Source: Phycisphaerales bacterium UBA1910 (GTDB lineage: Bacteria; Planctomycetota; Phycisphaerae; Phycisphaerales; UBA1924). From it: a DNA stretch of 13,317 nt. The stretch spans positions 36,493 through 49,809 of the forward strand of contig DDGE01000047.1 in assembly GCA_002337545.1 (NCBI GenBank). The letters run 5' to 3'. Below, in pieces: positions 5,516 to 12,600 of this stretch (positions are counted from its first letter, which is position 1; the number at the start of each line of letters is the position of its first letter). Under the pieces are notes generated by a model that saw only the letters and a program-made list of their open reading frames with translations, was not told the DNA's origin and made no database searches. A program made the position numbers and the translations under genes.

Positions 5516-7288
5516 GTGCTCGAAATGATGATGCTCCCCATGACTCACTCACTCGGCTCGCTCACGCTTGGGTCGATGACGCTCGCGGCCGGCGACGCGT
5601 ACATCTTGGTCTCTTGGTGGAAGGCGGTTCTGCTCTTGGCCCCCTTCATCGGGTGGGCATGGGTGATCTCGACGAAACTCGATAAGCACGCGCAAAGGTT
5701 CTTCCTTGGCCAAGAGAAGTGGAACCTGATCCACATGATCTTTGGTGTCGCTGCTCTCGCGCTTATCGTGCTCTTGCCCGTAGGTGGGATCGTCGGGCTC
5801 CTCGTCGCCTTCTTTGGCGCAAGCATCATCCTCGGGATCGATATTCTGGTATTTGCCAGTGTCGCTAACAAGGACGACCGGATCCCTGAGCATGCGAAGC
5901 TCAAACTGAACATGTCGGATGTCGCTGCCAAGCGTGAGGAGAAGAAAGCCGCCAAGAAGCTGGGCAGCTCCGAACTCACGATCGTCGGTGCGAACAAAAT
6001 GAAGATCGCCCCTCCAGAAAAGGAATCGACCGCGTACGCGGTTCGCCTCGCAGCGGAGGAGATCCTCCTCAACGCGAACGAAGCCCGTGCTTCGCAAATC
6101 GATATTCTCCCGGTGAACCCAGAGACATACGGGGTATCGATGCTCGTCGATGGCGTGCGTCAACCGGGCGAGCAACTCCCTCAGGGCGACGCGATCCAGA
6201 TCATCGACTTCTGGAAGAAAGCGGCGGGCTTGGATGTCACCGATCGCCGGCGTAAGCAGAGCGGCAGCATCGATGCTTCCAGCGAATCGATGAGCACTAA
6301 GAATGTAAAATGCATCTCGAGCGGGTCCAAGAACGGCATGGTCCTCACCATGATCTTCAACCCATCCAAGGCGGTCCGCCGAGATCCCGGCGAGCTGGGG
6401 ATGACGAACTCCCAGTACGAAATGGTCAAGGAATGGGCGAACGAAACCCAGGGCATCGTGCTGCTTGCCGCCCCCAATGACAACGGGCGCACAACGACGA
6501 TGTATTCGATGCTCAAGCTCCACGACGCCTACACATCAAACATCCAGACAATCGAGTATGAAACTGAGGACGCCATCGAGGGTGTGAAACAGATCACCTT
6601 TGATCAGACCCAGGAAGACGCAGATTTCGCGACTACCGTGCGCTCCTCTCTGCGTCGAGACCCGGATGTTGTTGGTGTCTGTGATCTCCCTGACGCCAGC
6701 ACCGCAAAGAACATAGCAAACTCTGACCATGATCGCACGCGTGTCTACCTCTCGCTCAAGTCGGATGACGCGATCAGCGCCATACAGCTTTATGTTCGTG
6801 GAGTTGGAGACGCGAAGCTCGCCGCTGCGGGGCTCCATGGCGTGGTCGCACAGAAGCTCCTCCGCACACTCTGCAACAACTGCAAGGTCGCGTATCAGCC
6901 AACCCCCGAGATGCTCAAGAAGCTCGGGCTCCCCGCGGACAAGGTCAAACAACTCTTCAAGAAGGGCGGCCAGGTGCTCATCCGCAACAAGCCCGAAATC
7001 TGCCCCGCCTGCAATGGCATCGGGTACGAGGGACAGACGGGCTGTTTCGGGGTATTCCCAATCGGTGACGAGGAACGGAAGATGATCGCGAGCGAGAACT
7101 GGACGGGTCTGCGTACCGCGATGCGGAAACGATCCCTCCCGAGCGTTCAGCAGGCCGCACTCCGCAAGGCCGTCGAGGGGGTCACCAGCATCGAAGAGGT
7201 GTCGCGCATCTCGAGCAGTTCAAAGAGCAGAAAAAGCGGCGGCTCCTCTGGGAGCAAGCCTGCATCCTCGAAACCACAACCCGCGTAA
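5516..7288 (+). CDS. Membrane-anchored GspE/PilB-like protein with degenerate ATPase motifs (probable pseudo-ATPase)
   Basis: 590 residues from the GTG start. Hydrophobic segments at about 34-52, 70-90 and 91-117 tether it to the membrane, which is unusual for this family. A charged linker (120-165) leads to an N2-like domain (about 170-235, RASQIDILPV where PilB/GspE have a SDIHIEP-type motif) and a GspE-type core (about 295-565). Walker A reads APNDNGRTT at 319-327: the first Gly is Ala and the catalytic Lys is Arg325. The Asp box reads TIEYETE (345-351), with Tyr for the key Asp. Walker B reads GVCDLPD (387-393), with Asp390 for Glu and Pro392 for Arg. The His box reads SLKSDDA (413-419), with Lys for His. 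The fold markers remain: Arg376/Arg380, the VVAQKLLRTLC helix, and the C4 zinc site Cys453, Cys456, Cys496, Cys499. The tail from 565 is Ser/Lys/Gly-rich. It has no frameshift or stop, so it is a maintained protein rather than a decaying gene. A structural or regulatory partner of the neighbouring PilT is the simplest inference. Confidence 0.85.
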   Translation: MLEMMMLPMTHSLGSLTLGSMTLAAGDAYILVSWWKAVLLLAPFIGWAWVISTKLDKHAQRFFLGQEKWNLIHMIFGVAALALIVLLPVGGIVGLLVAFFGASIILGIDILVFASVANKDDRIPEHAKLKLNMSDVAAKREEKKAAKKLGSSELTIVGANKMKIAPPEKESTAYAVRLAAEEILLNANEARASQIDILPVNPETYGVSMLVDGVRQPGEQLPQGDAIQIIDFWKKAAGLDVTDRRRKQSGSIDASSESMSTKNVKCISSGSKNGMVLTMIFNPSKAVRRDPGELGMTNSQYEMVKEWANETQGIVLLAAPNDNGRTTTMYSMLKLHDAYTSNIQTIEYETEDAIEGVKQITFDQTQEDADFATTVRSSLRRDPDVVGVCDLPDASTAKNIANSDHDRTRVYLSLKSDDAISAIQLYVRGVGDAKLAAAGLHGVVAQKLLRTLCNNCKVAYQPTPEMLKKLGLPADKVKQLFKKGGQVLIRNKPEICPACNGIGYEGQTGCFGVFPIGDEERKMIASENWTGLRTAMRKRSLPSVQQAALRKAVEGVTSIEEVSRISSSSKSRKSGGSSGSKPASSKPQPA

Positions 7289-7336
7289 AATTGATTAGAG
7301 CAAGACACATCACCCAACACAGGGTGCACACCCCGT

Positions 7337-7341
7337 GGGAG
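7337..7341 (+). promoter_or_regulatory. Ribosome binding site deciding the CvpA-like start
   Basis: GGGAG lies eight bases before ATG 7350. The in-frame GTG at 7335 overlaps this site and so is not the start. Confidence 0.6.
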
Positions 7342-7349
7342 CAACTCAC

Positions 7350-9137
7350 ATGTTCATGAACATCCTTGTCGTGATTTTCGTGCTCGCCGTCGGATACGCG
7401 TGGATGGTGCGAGGCATCTTCAACGCGATGATCCATGCGTTATGCGTTTTCGTCGCTGGTGCAGTAGCGTTCGGGTTCTGGGAACCTTTAGCGCTCATCC
7501 TGGTCAACCTGAGCCCTGAACGCGGATTCTTCTCATTCATCGAATCCGTCGCCTGGGGCGTGGCGCTCGTGGTCCCGTTCGCTGTTGTCTTGATCCTGTT
7601 GCGAATCGCAACGGACAAGCTCATCCCCAACAACATCAAAAACAACAGCATGGTGGACTACGCCGGCGGTGCCGTGTTTGGAATCGCAACGGGCATCATC
7701 AGCGCTGGCATCCTTGTGATCAGCATCGGCAACATGCGCGTATCGACAGAGTTCATGGGCTACCAACCGCTCTTCTACTCCGCAGACCGTGCCGTAGGGG
7801 CTGGCTCGCTCGTGAAGAACGACACACTCTGGATCCCTGTCGATTCGATCGTATCCAAGACATACGGCAATCTGTCCCAAGGCTCGATGAGCACCGAACA
7901 ACCCCTTGCGTACTGGTACCCCGAACTCGAACTGACGGGGTTCGCGTCACGCGTCTCGCCCGACGGCATGGGACGCAACGCGCTCCGACCGAAAGATTTC
8001 AGCATCCGAGGAGCATACACCGTCGGCCCTGAATCGGGGGTGGAAAGCACCGAGCTCCTCAAGATCGATGGACGATCCGAGCCACAGCGATATGTCGACA
8101 TCAACGAACAACGAGTCGGCAAGGCCCGAATCTTCGGCTATATCGTTGAGTTCGAAGCCGGGGCCAAAGAACGCGGCAAGCGTGGTGCTGGTCAGCTCAT
8201 TGTCTCCAATGGGCATGTTCGACTCCTTGCCGAAGACGACGCTACGGGGGAGACCTTTACCGTCTTCCCATCTGCGGTGATCTCCGAATCTTCAGAACCC
8301 GGGCAGTTTGGACGCTGGCGTTTCGACGCCAACGATGTCTACATCAGCTCCACGGGTGGTAAGTCAAAGGTCCCCATGGCCTTCGAGTACATCGTCCCCG
8401 CGGGGAGCACCCCTGTCGCTTTGTTCGTCAAGAACATCCGTGTCAGCACCGATGAGCTCGCAAAGCCAGTGAACTACCCGAGCACCACACGACGCGATCG
8501 CGTGGTGCCTACCGGATCGATCCTCAGGGGACAAGCACCCGAGGTTGAGTACGAAGATAAGTACACCGTTACCTATGACACATCCAATGTAGATGACGAG
8601 TTCTTCGATGTCTCCGCCCGCATGCTGGACATCCTCGGCATGCAATCCGCTCGACGCGGCTTCACGGTTGATGACAACCAGCTCGTGGTAGGCGGCCAAG
8701 GCATCTGGGATGTCAAATCGGAAGTCGGCCGCAAGAACGCGGGCGTGAGCAAGAAGCTGCGTGTTGAACGCTACGCGATCGCAGACGACCAGGCACTTCT
8801 CAAGCTGGATGTCAGCGCGAACTCCCCGTTCGGGCTTCTCACTGAAGCAGCCCAGATTGCCCCGCTCGACCAACCCGTGAAGGTCATCGACACCATGGGA
8901 AACGAGTACGATGCCATCGGGTACGAGTACAAGGACGCTTCTGAGATGCGGATCCGCTATACCTTAGGCAATACCCTTTCAGGGCTGGACGACACCCCAT
9001 CGCTGAGCACGACTCGCGCGGATCAGCGCATGCGTTTGATGTTCATTGTCACCAAGGGTGTAGAGATTGAGAAGTTCGTCATCGGCGATACACTGATCGC
9101 GGAGTTCACCCCCCCGATCGATGCAACCGGATTCTGA
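7350..9137 (+). CDS. CvpA-like four-helix membrane protein with large C-terminal beta-rich domain
   Basis: 595 residues. Four hydrophobic helices at about 4-20, 27-52, 66-86 and 103-128 follow the CvpA pattern, including a Gly-rich fourth helix (DYAGGAVFGIATGIISAGIL) and a charged loop 3. CvpA family proteins are about 160-200 residues, so the remaining 467 residues are an addition. Basic residues cluster in loops 1 and 3, so the positive-inside rule puts the C-terminal part outside the cytoplasm. That part has no catalytic motif that I recognise. It appears to contain two similar modules, ending near residues 343-370 (FEYIVPAGSTPVALFV) and 563-590 (LMFIVTKGVEIEKFVIG), a pattern seen at the end of DUF4352-like beta sandwiches. 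It is the last gene of the cluster, 61 bases after the pseudo-ATPase, and is closed by a strong terminator. The CvpA assignment rests on helix pattern only; it may be an unrelated lineage-specific membrane protein. Confidence 0.65.
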   Translation: MFMNILVVIFVLAVGYAWMVRGIFNAMIHALCVFVAGAVAFGFWEPLALILVNLSPERGFFSFIESVAWGVALVVPFAVVLILLRIATDKLIPNNIKNNSMVDYAGGAVFGIATGIISAGILVISIGNMRVSTEFMGYQPLFYSADRAVGAGSLVKNDTLWIPVDSIVSKTYGNLSQGSMSTEQPLAYWYPELELTGFASRVSPDGMGRNALRPKDFSIRGAYTVGPESGVESTELLKIDGRSEPQRYVDINEQRVGKARIFGYIVEFEAGAKERGKRGAGQLIVSNGHVRLLAEDDATGETFTVFPSAVISESSEPGQFGRWRFDANDVYISSTGGKSKVPMAFEYIVPAGSTPVALFVKNIRVSTDELAKPVNYPSTTRRDRVVPTGSILRGQAPEVEYEDKYTVTYDTSNVDDEFFDVSARMLDILGMQSARRGFTVDDNQLVVGGQGIWDVKSEVGRKNAGVSKKLRVERYAIADDQALLKLDVSANSPFGLLTEAAQIAPLDQPVKVIDTMGNEYDAIGYEYKDASEMRIRYTLGNTLSGLDDTPSLSTTRADQRMRLMFIVTKGVEIEKFVIGDTLIAEFTPPIDATGF

Positions 9138-9167
9138 GCAATCCGCAAATCATTCCTACCGCTAGAT

Positions 9168-9190
9168 GCCCGCAGAATGCGGGCGTTTTT
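9168..9190 (+). terminator. Rho-independent terminator of the pilT cluster
   Basis: GCCCGCA (9168-9174) pairs with TGCGGGC (9178-9184) around GAA, followed by GTTTTT. It begins 30 bases after the stop of the CvpA-like gene. Confidence 0.9.
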
Positions 9191-9219
9191 CTATGCTGAA
9201 CATCACACGAATAGAGCGC

Positions 9220-9255
9220 AAAGAAAAGGACCATCCAGTTCATGGATAGTCCTTT
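9220..9255 (-). terminator. Rho-independent terminator of rplI
   Basis: On the minus strand, AAAGGAC plus ATCC-type pairing (arms 9249-9255 with 9225-9231 and 9244-9247 with 9233-9236, one mismatch, seven-base loop) is followed by a T-rich tract TTTTCTTT (9227-9220). It starts 19 bases after the rplI stop and sits back to back with the plus-strand terminator. Confidence 0.8.
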
Positions 9256-9274
9256 GTGATCACAGGATCTGAAG

Positions 9275-9856
9275 TTACTCTTCGCTTCCCGATGCTGCAG
9301 CGGCTTCAGGAGCGGGTGCATCTTCCTTCTTCTTATCCTTGACGATGAGTTCGCCTTCATTGTCGAACTCCATCTCGTCCTGGTCATCCGTTTCGAGTTC
9401 ACGATCAGGAACAACCCAGAGCTTGATGTCGGCTTCGAGGTCCGAGTCGACCTTGATGTGAATATCGAAGGTATCGATCCGCTTGATCGTTGTCGGGAGG
9501 CGAACCTCACGCGGTGCGACCGCGAACCCGAGCTCTTTGAGTGCGGACGCGATGTCCTGCTGGGTGACGGAGCCGTACAGCTGTCCCTGATCGTTGCAAG
9601 CGCGGATGAGGGTGAGTTCCTGGCCGTTGAGCTTGCCGATCATCTCTTCTCGCTGTGCTCGGCGCTCAGCGAGTTCTTTCTCTGCCTTCGCACGCTTTTC
9701 AGCGAGCTGGGAGATCAGTTCTTCGCTGGGCTCGGTCGCGTACCCAAACGGAAGGAGGTAGTTGCGTGCGTATCCGATACGAACATTAACGATGTCACCG
9801 ACGATGCCGAGGTTATCGACATTTTCCGTCAGCAGTAGCTTCACATTGCGTGCCAT
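9275..9856 (-). CDS. rplI: 50S ribosomal protein L9
   Basis: 193 residues. The N-terminal domain carries the signature LGIVGDIVNVRIGYARNYLLP (16-36), which binds 23S rRNA. A long charged helix (about 43-75, EKRAKAEKELAERRAQREE) links it to the C-terminal domain, with GSVT at 95-98. L9 sits at the base of the L1 stalk and affects frame maintenance. The protein is about 45 residues longer than the common 149-residue form; from 151 on it is an acidic, then Ala/Lys/Glu-rich tail with no counterpart in typical L9. ATG 9856 is chosen because AAAGGA (9864-9869) lies seven bases upstream and homology begins at MARNVKLLL; the frame is open further upstream but without family similarity. It appears to be transcribed on its own, since ssb upstream has a terminator. 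Confidence 0.96.
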   Translation of the reverse strand: MARNVKLLLTENVDNLGIVGDIVNVRIGYARNYLLPFGYATEPSEELISQLAEKRAKAEKELAERRAQREEMIGKLNGQELTLIRACNDQGQLYGSVTQQDIASALKELGFAVAPREVRLPTTIKRIDTFDIHIKVDSDLEADIKLWVVPDRELETDDQDEMEFDNEGELIVKDKKKEDAPAPEAAAASGSEE

Positions 9857-9938
9857 GGAATGGTCCTTTCGCTGTCCTTGCCCAGATGATTCCGAGCGAG
9901 TTGAGGAGCACCGCCCGTTGCGATGCCCCAACTAGAGG

Positions 9939-9957
9939 GATCCGGGGTTTCCGGATC
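9939..9957 (-). promoter_or_regulatory. Hairpin in the rplI leader
   Basis: A perfect seven-base stem, GATCCGG (9939-9945) with CCGGATC (9951-9957), five-base loop. If transcription starts just downstream of the candidate -10 at 9966-9971, the hairpin sits at the 5' end of a leader of about 100 bases. It could stabilise the mRNA or be a protein-binding site. Confidence 0.4.
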
Positions 9958-9965
9958 GGGAGGGG

Positions 9966-9995
9966 ATCGTAGGGCCGGTCAATCTCTCTATCCAA
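9966..9995 (-). promoter_or_regulatory. Candidate promoter of rplI
   Basis: On the minus strand TTGGAT (9995-9990), an 18-base spacer and TACGAT (9971-9966). The match is moderate, but a promoter is expected here because a terminator closes ssb just upstream. Confidence 0.35.
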
Positions 9996-10028
9996 CGCTC
10001 CCAACGGGAATTAGAACCCGAATGCATG

Positions 10029-10049
10029 AAAAAACCGCCCTCTGGGCGG
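10029..10049 (-). terminator. Rho-independent terminator of ssb
   Basis: On the minus strand CCGCCC (10049-10044) pairs with GGGCGG (10040-10035) around a three-base loop, followed by six T (10034-10029). It begins 26 bases after the ssb stop. Confidence 0.9.
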
Positions 10050-10074
10050 CTGTGTGATCTAGTCATTGTGCGAA

Positions 10075-10539
10075 TCAGAAGGGGATGTCGTCATGGTCGA
10101 TATTGGCACCGCCGCCGCCACCACCGCCGCCTTGGCCAGCTCCGGAGCGAGCGTATCCGCCGCCCCCACCACCACCGCCGCCGCCTTGGTTGCCGCCGCC
10201 CTGTCCAGAATCGACAAACTGGAAGTTCTCGACGACGACGGAAAGCTTGGAACGCTTCCCACCGCCGTTTTTGTCTTCCCACTGATCGAGCTTCAGCCGC
10301 CCTTCGATGAAGACGGACCGTCCCTTGGAGAGGTACTGAGACATGACTTCCGCGGTACGACCCCATGCCTCGCAATCGACGAAGGTGACTTCTTCCCGCT
10401 GCTCGCCGGATTGGGTCTTGTAACGCCTGTTCACAGCGATCCCGAAGTTCCCCACAGCGGTGTTGCTCCCGGTGTGACGGATCTCGACATCGCGAGTGAG
10501 ATTGCCCATGAGCATGACTTTGTTGAAGCTGCCTGCCAT
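10075..10539 (-). CDS. ssb: Single-stranded DNA-binding protein
   Basis: 154 residues. The OB fold covers about 1-110 (MAGSFNKVMLMGNLTRDVE, FGIAVNRRY, FVDCEAWGRTAE, YLSKGRSVFIEGRLK) and binds single-stranded DNA during replication, repair and recombination. Residues 111-146 are an almost pure glycine linker encoded by a GGC/GGT-type repeat. The extreme C terminus DHDDIPF is the acidic tip that recruits partner proteins, so the gene is full length. ATG 10539 is preceded by AAGGGAG (10546-10552) with six bases of spacing. It lies downstream of rpsF, separated by 149 bases containing a long hairpin, and is followed by its own terminator. The glycine tract is a likely site of length variation between strains. 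Confidence 0.97.
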   Translation of the reverse strand: MAGSFNKVMLMGNLTRDVEIRHTGSNTAVGNFGIAVNRRYKTQSGEQREEVTFVDCEAWGRTAEVMSQYLSKGRSVFIEGRLKLDQWEDKNGGGKRSKLSVVVENFQFVDSGQGGGNQGGGGGGGGGGYARSGAGQGGGGGGGGANIDHDDIPF

Positions 10540-10591
10540 TGTATTCTCCCTTATCAGTCAGTATCTCGATCAGTGTAGCATACCAAACAGA

Positions 10592-10629
10592 TGCCGGTGC
10601 GAACGACTCATAAATCGTCCGCACCGGCA
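10592..10629 (-). promoter_or_regulatory. Long hairpin in the rpsF-ssb spacer
   Basis: TGCCGGTGCG (10592-10601) pairs perfectly with CGCACCGGCA (10620-10629). After one mismatch, ACGA (10603-10606) pairs with TCGT (10615-10618); the loop is eight bases. On the minus strand the following bases are only weakly T-rich (TCTGTTTGG). It may act as a partial terminator lowering ssb relative to ribosomal genes, as an RNase III-type processing site or as a 3'-end stabiliser. Confidence 0.6.
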
Positions 10630-10688
10630 GGTTGGATCATTGCCCTGCCCGGTGAATACGGGCAAGGCAGTGGGTTTTCAAGAGCGGC

Positions 10689-11216
10689 TTACTCAGCCGA
10701 TTCTTCCTTGGAAGGCTCTTCGGATGACTCTTCCGCGGGTGCTTCGGCAGGAGCTTCGGCTGCTGGTGCGACGGGTGCCTGCTCGGGAGCGCCCAGACGC
10801 ACCTTGCTGCTTCCCTCGGAATCAGCCGTGTCGCCCTGCTCAGCGCGAAGTTTCGCTTCTGTATCAAGCCCGGTGCGGTCGTCGTGTGCCTTGATTTCCT
10901 CTTCCGTGAGGTGCTCGGCGCTGGTCACGAGGACTCGCAAAAGCTGATCCGAGATCTGAACATCGCGTTCGAGATGCGCAACCATATCAGTCGGGCAGTT
11001 GATGTACGCGAGGATGTAGACGCCTCGTTTCTGCTTATCGATTTCGTAGGCGAGACGGCGATCATCCCACTTCTTCATCGCGACGACTTCTGCATTCGCA
11101 CGCTCGAGGAGGTGGTTGATGTGAGCGACGAGGTCGCCAAATGATGCGGCCGCGGCCTGACTTGCGAGGAACATGACCTCGTAGGTGCCGGTGCGGGTTT
11201 GGGTGTCTGTGGACAT
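10689..11216 (-). CDS. rpsF: 30S ribosomal protein S6
   Basis: 175 residues. The core (about 10-103) shows the S6 pattern TYEVMFLAS, a helix, then KKWDDRRLAYEIDKQKRGVYILAYI (48-72), the strand pair that contacts S18 and 16S rRNA in the platform. About 70 further residues form an Ala/Pro/Glu-rich acidic tail (from 104, repeating APAEAPAEE near the end), longer than the short tails of most S6 proteins. ATG 11216 has GGAG at 11223-11226 six bases upstream; an in-frame TTG four codons earlier overlaps that site and is rejected. It follows pth by 22 bases and is probably cotranscribed with it. S18 (rpsR), its usual neighbour and assembly partner, is not in the window. Confidence 0.95.
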   Translation of the reverse strand: MSTDTQTRTGTYEVMFLASQAAAASFGDLVAHINHLLERANAEVVAMKKWDDRRLAYEIDKQKRGVYILAYINCPTDMVAHLERDVQISDQLLRVLVTSAEHLTEEEIKAHDDRTGLDTEAKLRAEQGDTADSEGSSKVRLGAPEQAPVAPAAEAPAEAPAEESSEEPSKEESAE

Positions 11217-11238
11217 GTGTATCTCCAATGGGTTCTGA

Positions 11239-11907
11239 TCAGCTCGATGAGCTGGTTTCGTTTTTCGTATCGTTGCTGTTGGATTCGCTGGACTCTGCCT
11301 GATCGTCTTTGGGCTGTTTCTCGGGCCTGGGCTTCTTGAGCTTTGTGTTGAAGGTATTCATCGCCTTCACCACACCCTCATCGAGAATACACTCCGTCGC
11401 GTCTGCGGCACGGGTGATACCGCGTTCGATATCTTCGCGCTCCTCGCTCATGAACCGACTGAGAACCCAGTCTGCTTGGTTCATGAGCTTGGGGACCGCC
11501 CCGACACCGAGACGCACACGCATGTACCCATCACCGCCGAGCATGCGATCGATATCGCTGAGCCCGTTGTGACCGCCCGAACCACCGTTCTTGCGGACAC
11601 GGGTGTGACCTACCGGCAGGGCAATGTCGTCCACGATGACGATCAGGTCTTCGCTCGGATCGAGCTTGAAGAACCGGACCGCCTCGCCGACGGCTTTCCC
11701 CGACAGATTCATGTAGGTCTTGGGTTTCATGAGCAACACCTTCTCCGCGCCGATGTGCGCATCGAGGGTAATGGAGTTGAACCGGCTCTTGGGGACCTGC
11801 CCGGTTGCGTGACGCGAAGCGAGCACATCGACAACATGAAAACCGACATTGTGCCGTGTCTTCTCGTACTGCAGTCCCGGATTGCCAAGCCCAACGATCA
11901 GCTTCAT
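11239..11907 (-). CDS. pth: Peptidyl-tRNA hydrolase
   Basis: 222 residues. It releases tRNA from peptidyl-tRNAs that drop off the ribosome. The family core is complete: GLGNPG with Asn9, RHNVG with catalytic His19, TYMNLSG with Asn67, VDDIALPVG with Asp93, and GGSGGHNGL with Asn113. Residues from about 190 to the end are a Lys/Pro then Ser/Asn/Glu/Asp-rich tail not found in the usual protein of about 190 residues. The ATG overlaps the rplY stop by one base (TAATG), so translation is probably coupled to rplY; a GGAAG within rplY lies about ten bases before it. Pairing of pth with rplY/ctc is common across bacteria. Confidence 0.96.
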   Translation of the reverse strand: MKLIVGLGNPGLQYEKTRHNVGFHVVDVLASRHATGQVPKSRFNSITLDAHIGAEKVLLMKPKTYMNLSGKAVGEAVRFFKLDPSEDLIVIVDDIALPVGHTRVRKNGGSGGHNGLSDIDRMLGGDGYMRVRLGVGAVPKLMNQADWVLSRFMSEEREDIERGITRAADATECILDEGVVKAMNTFNTKLKKPRPEKQPKDDQAESSESNSNDTKNETSSSS

Positions 11908-12551
11908 TATTCAGCGTCTTCCTTCTTCTCACTGATGACCTCAGGCTCTGCGCCGTCGGCACCGACTTCACCGGCTTCACCCTCTTCCTCCTGGACCGCC
12001 TTCATGACGATCTGGGCGACGATTGTTTCGGGGTCGGTGAGAAGCTTCATCGATTCAAGCGGGAGCTTGACATCGCTTGCGTGGATGATGTCGCCAACCT
12101 CCATCTCCGAGACATCAACATCGATGTGATCGGGGATGTTGGAAACGAGCACATCGAGCTCGAGTTCCGTGGAGGGGTGCATCATGATGGCGCCAGAGGT
12201 CTTGAGCCCCAGCGCGTCACCAATGAATCGCAGGTGCGCCTTGGTTTGAACGCGTTCATTGAGATCAACTCGCGCGAAGTCCGCGTGGATGATGTTGGTC
12301 CCGAGGTAGTCGTAACCGAGGTCCTTCAGCAGAACATGCTGGGAAGCCCCCTCGATGTCGAGCTCAAAGACCTTCTCGCCACGGGTGATGTGCATGATTG
12401 CCTCATGCGCATCGAGCGAGATTGAGATTGGCTCTTCCTTGTGCCCGTAGACAACGGCGGGAAGCCCGCCGGCGTTGCGGATCCGCTGCGAGTAGCGGGA
12501 TCCGGTGCGTTCGCGCTTCTTTGCGCTCAGCTGAGTCGTTGTGTCACTCAT
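11907..12551 (-). CDS. rplY: 50S ribosomal protein L25 / general stress protein Ctc
   Basis: 214 residues. The N-terminal L25 domain (about 5-95; KKRERTGSRYSQRIRNAGGLPAVVYG-type start, ending HADFARVDL) binds 5S rRNA. The C-terminal beta domain of the TL5/Ctc type (about 97-185; GDALGLKTSGAIMMH, then IPDHIDVDVSEMEVGD) is present. A Glu-rich acidic tail runs from 187. This two-domain length is typical of Ctc proteins outside the gamma-proteobacteria. ATG 12551 is chosen because AAGGAG (12558-12563) lies six bases upstream; the frame stays open into prs, but those codons lack family similarity. It follows prs by 49 bases and overlaps pth by one base. Confidence 0.96.
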   Translation of the reverse strand: MSDTTTQLSAKKRERTGSRYSQRIRNAGGLPAVVYGHKEEPISISLDAHEAIMHITRGEKVFELDIEGASQHVLLKDLGYDYLGTNIIHADFARVDLNERVQTKAHLRFIGDALGLKTSGAIMMHPSTELELDVLVSNIPDHIDVDVSEMEVGDIIHASDVKLPLESMKLLTDPETIVAQIVMKAVQEEEGEAGEVGADGAEPEVISEKKEDAE

Positions 12552-12600
12552 CGTTTTCTCCTTATCTAAACAATCAACTCTCTGGTGTACTCGTTCTCGA

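Noticed and set aside
10085..10200. GCC/CCA trinucleotide repeat tract
   Set aside because: Explained by the polyglycine linker of SSB; not an independent repeat element.
10085..10285. Proline-rich frame on the plus strand opposite ssb
   Set aside because: It is the antisense image of the SSB glycine tract, with no start signals.
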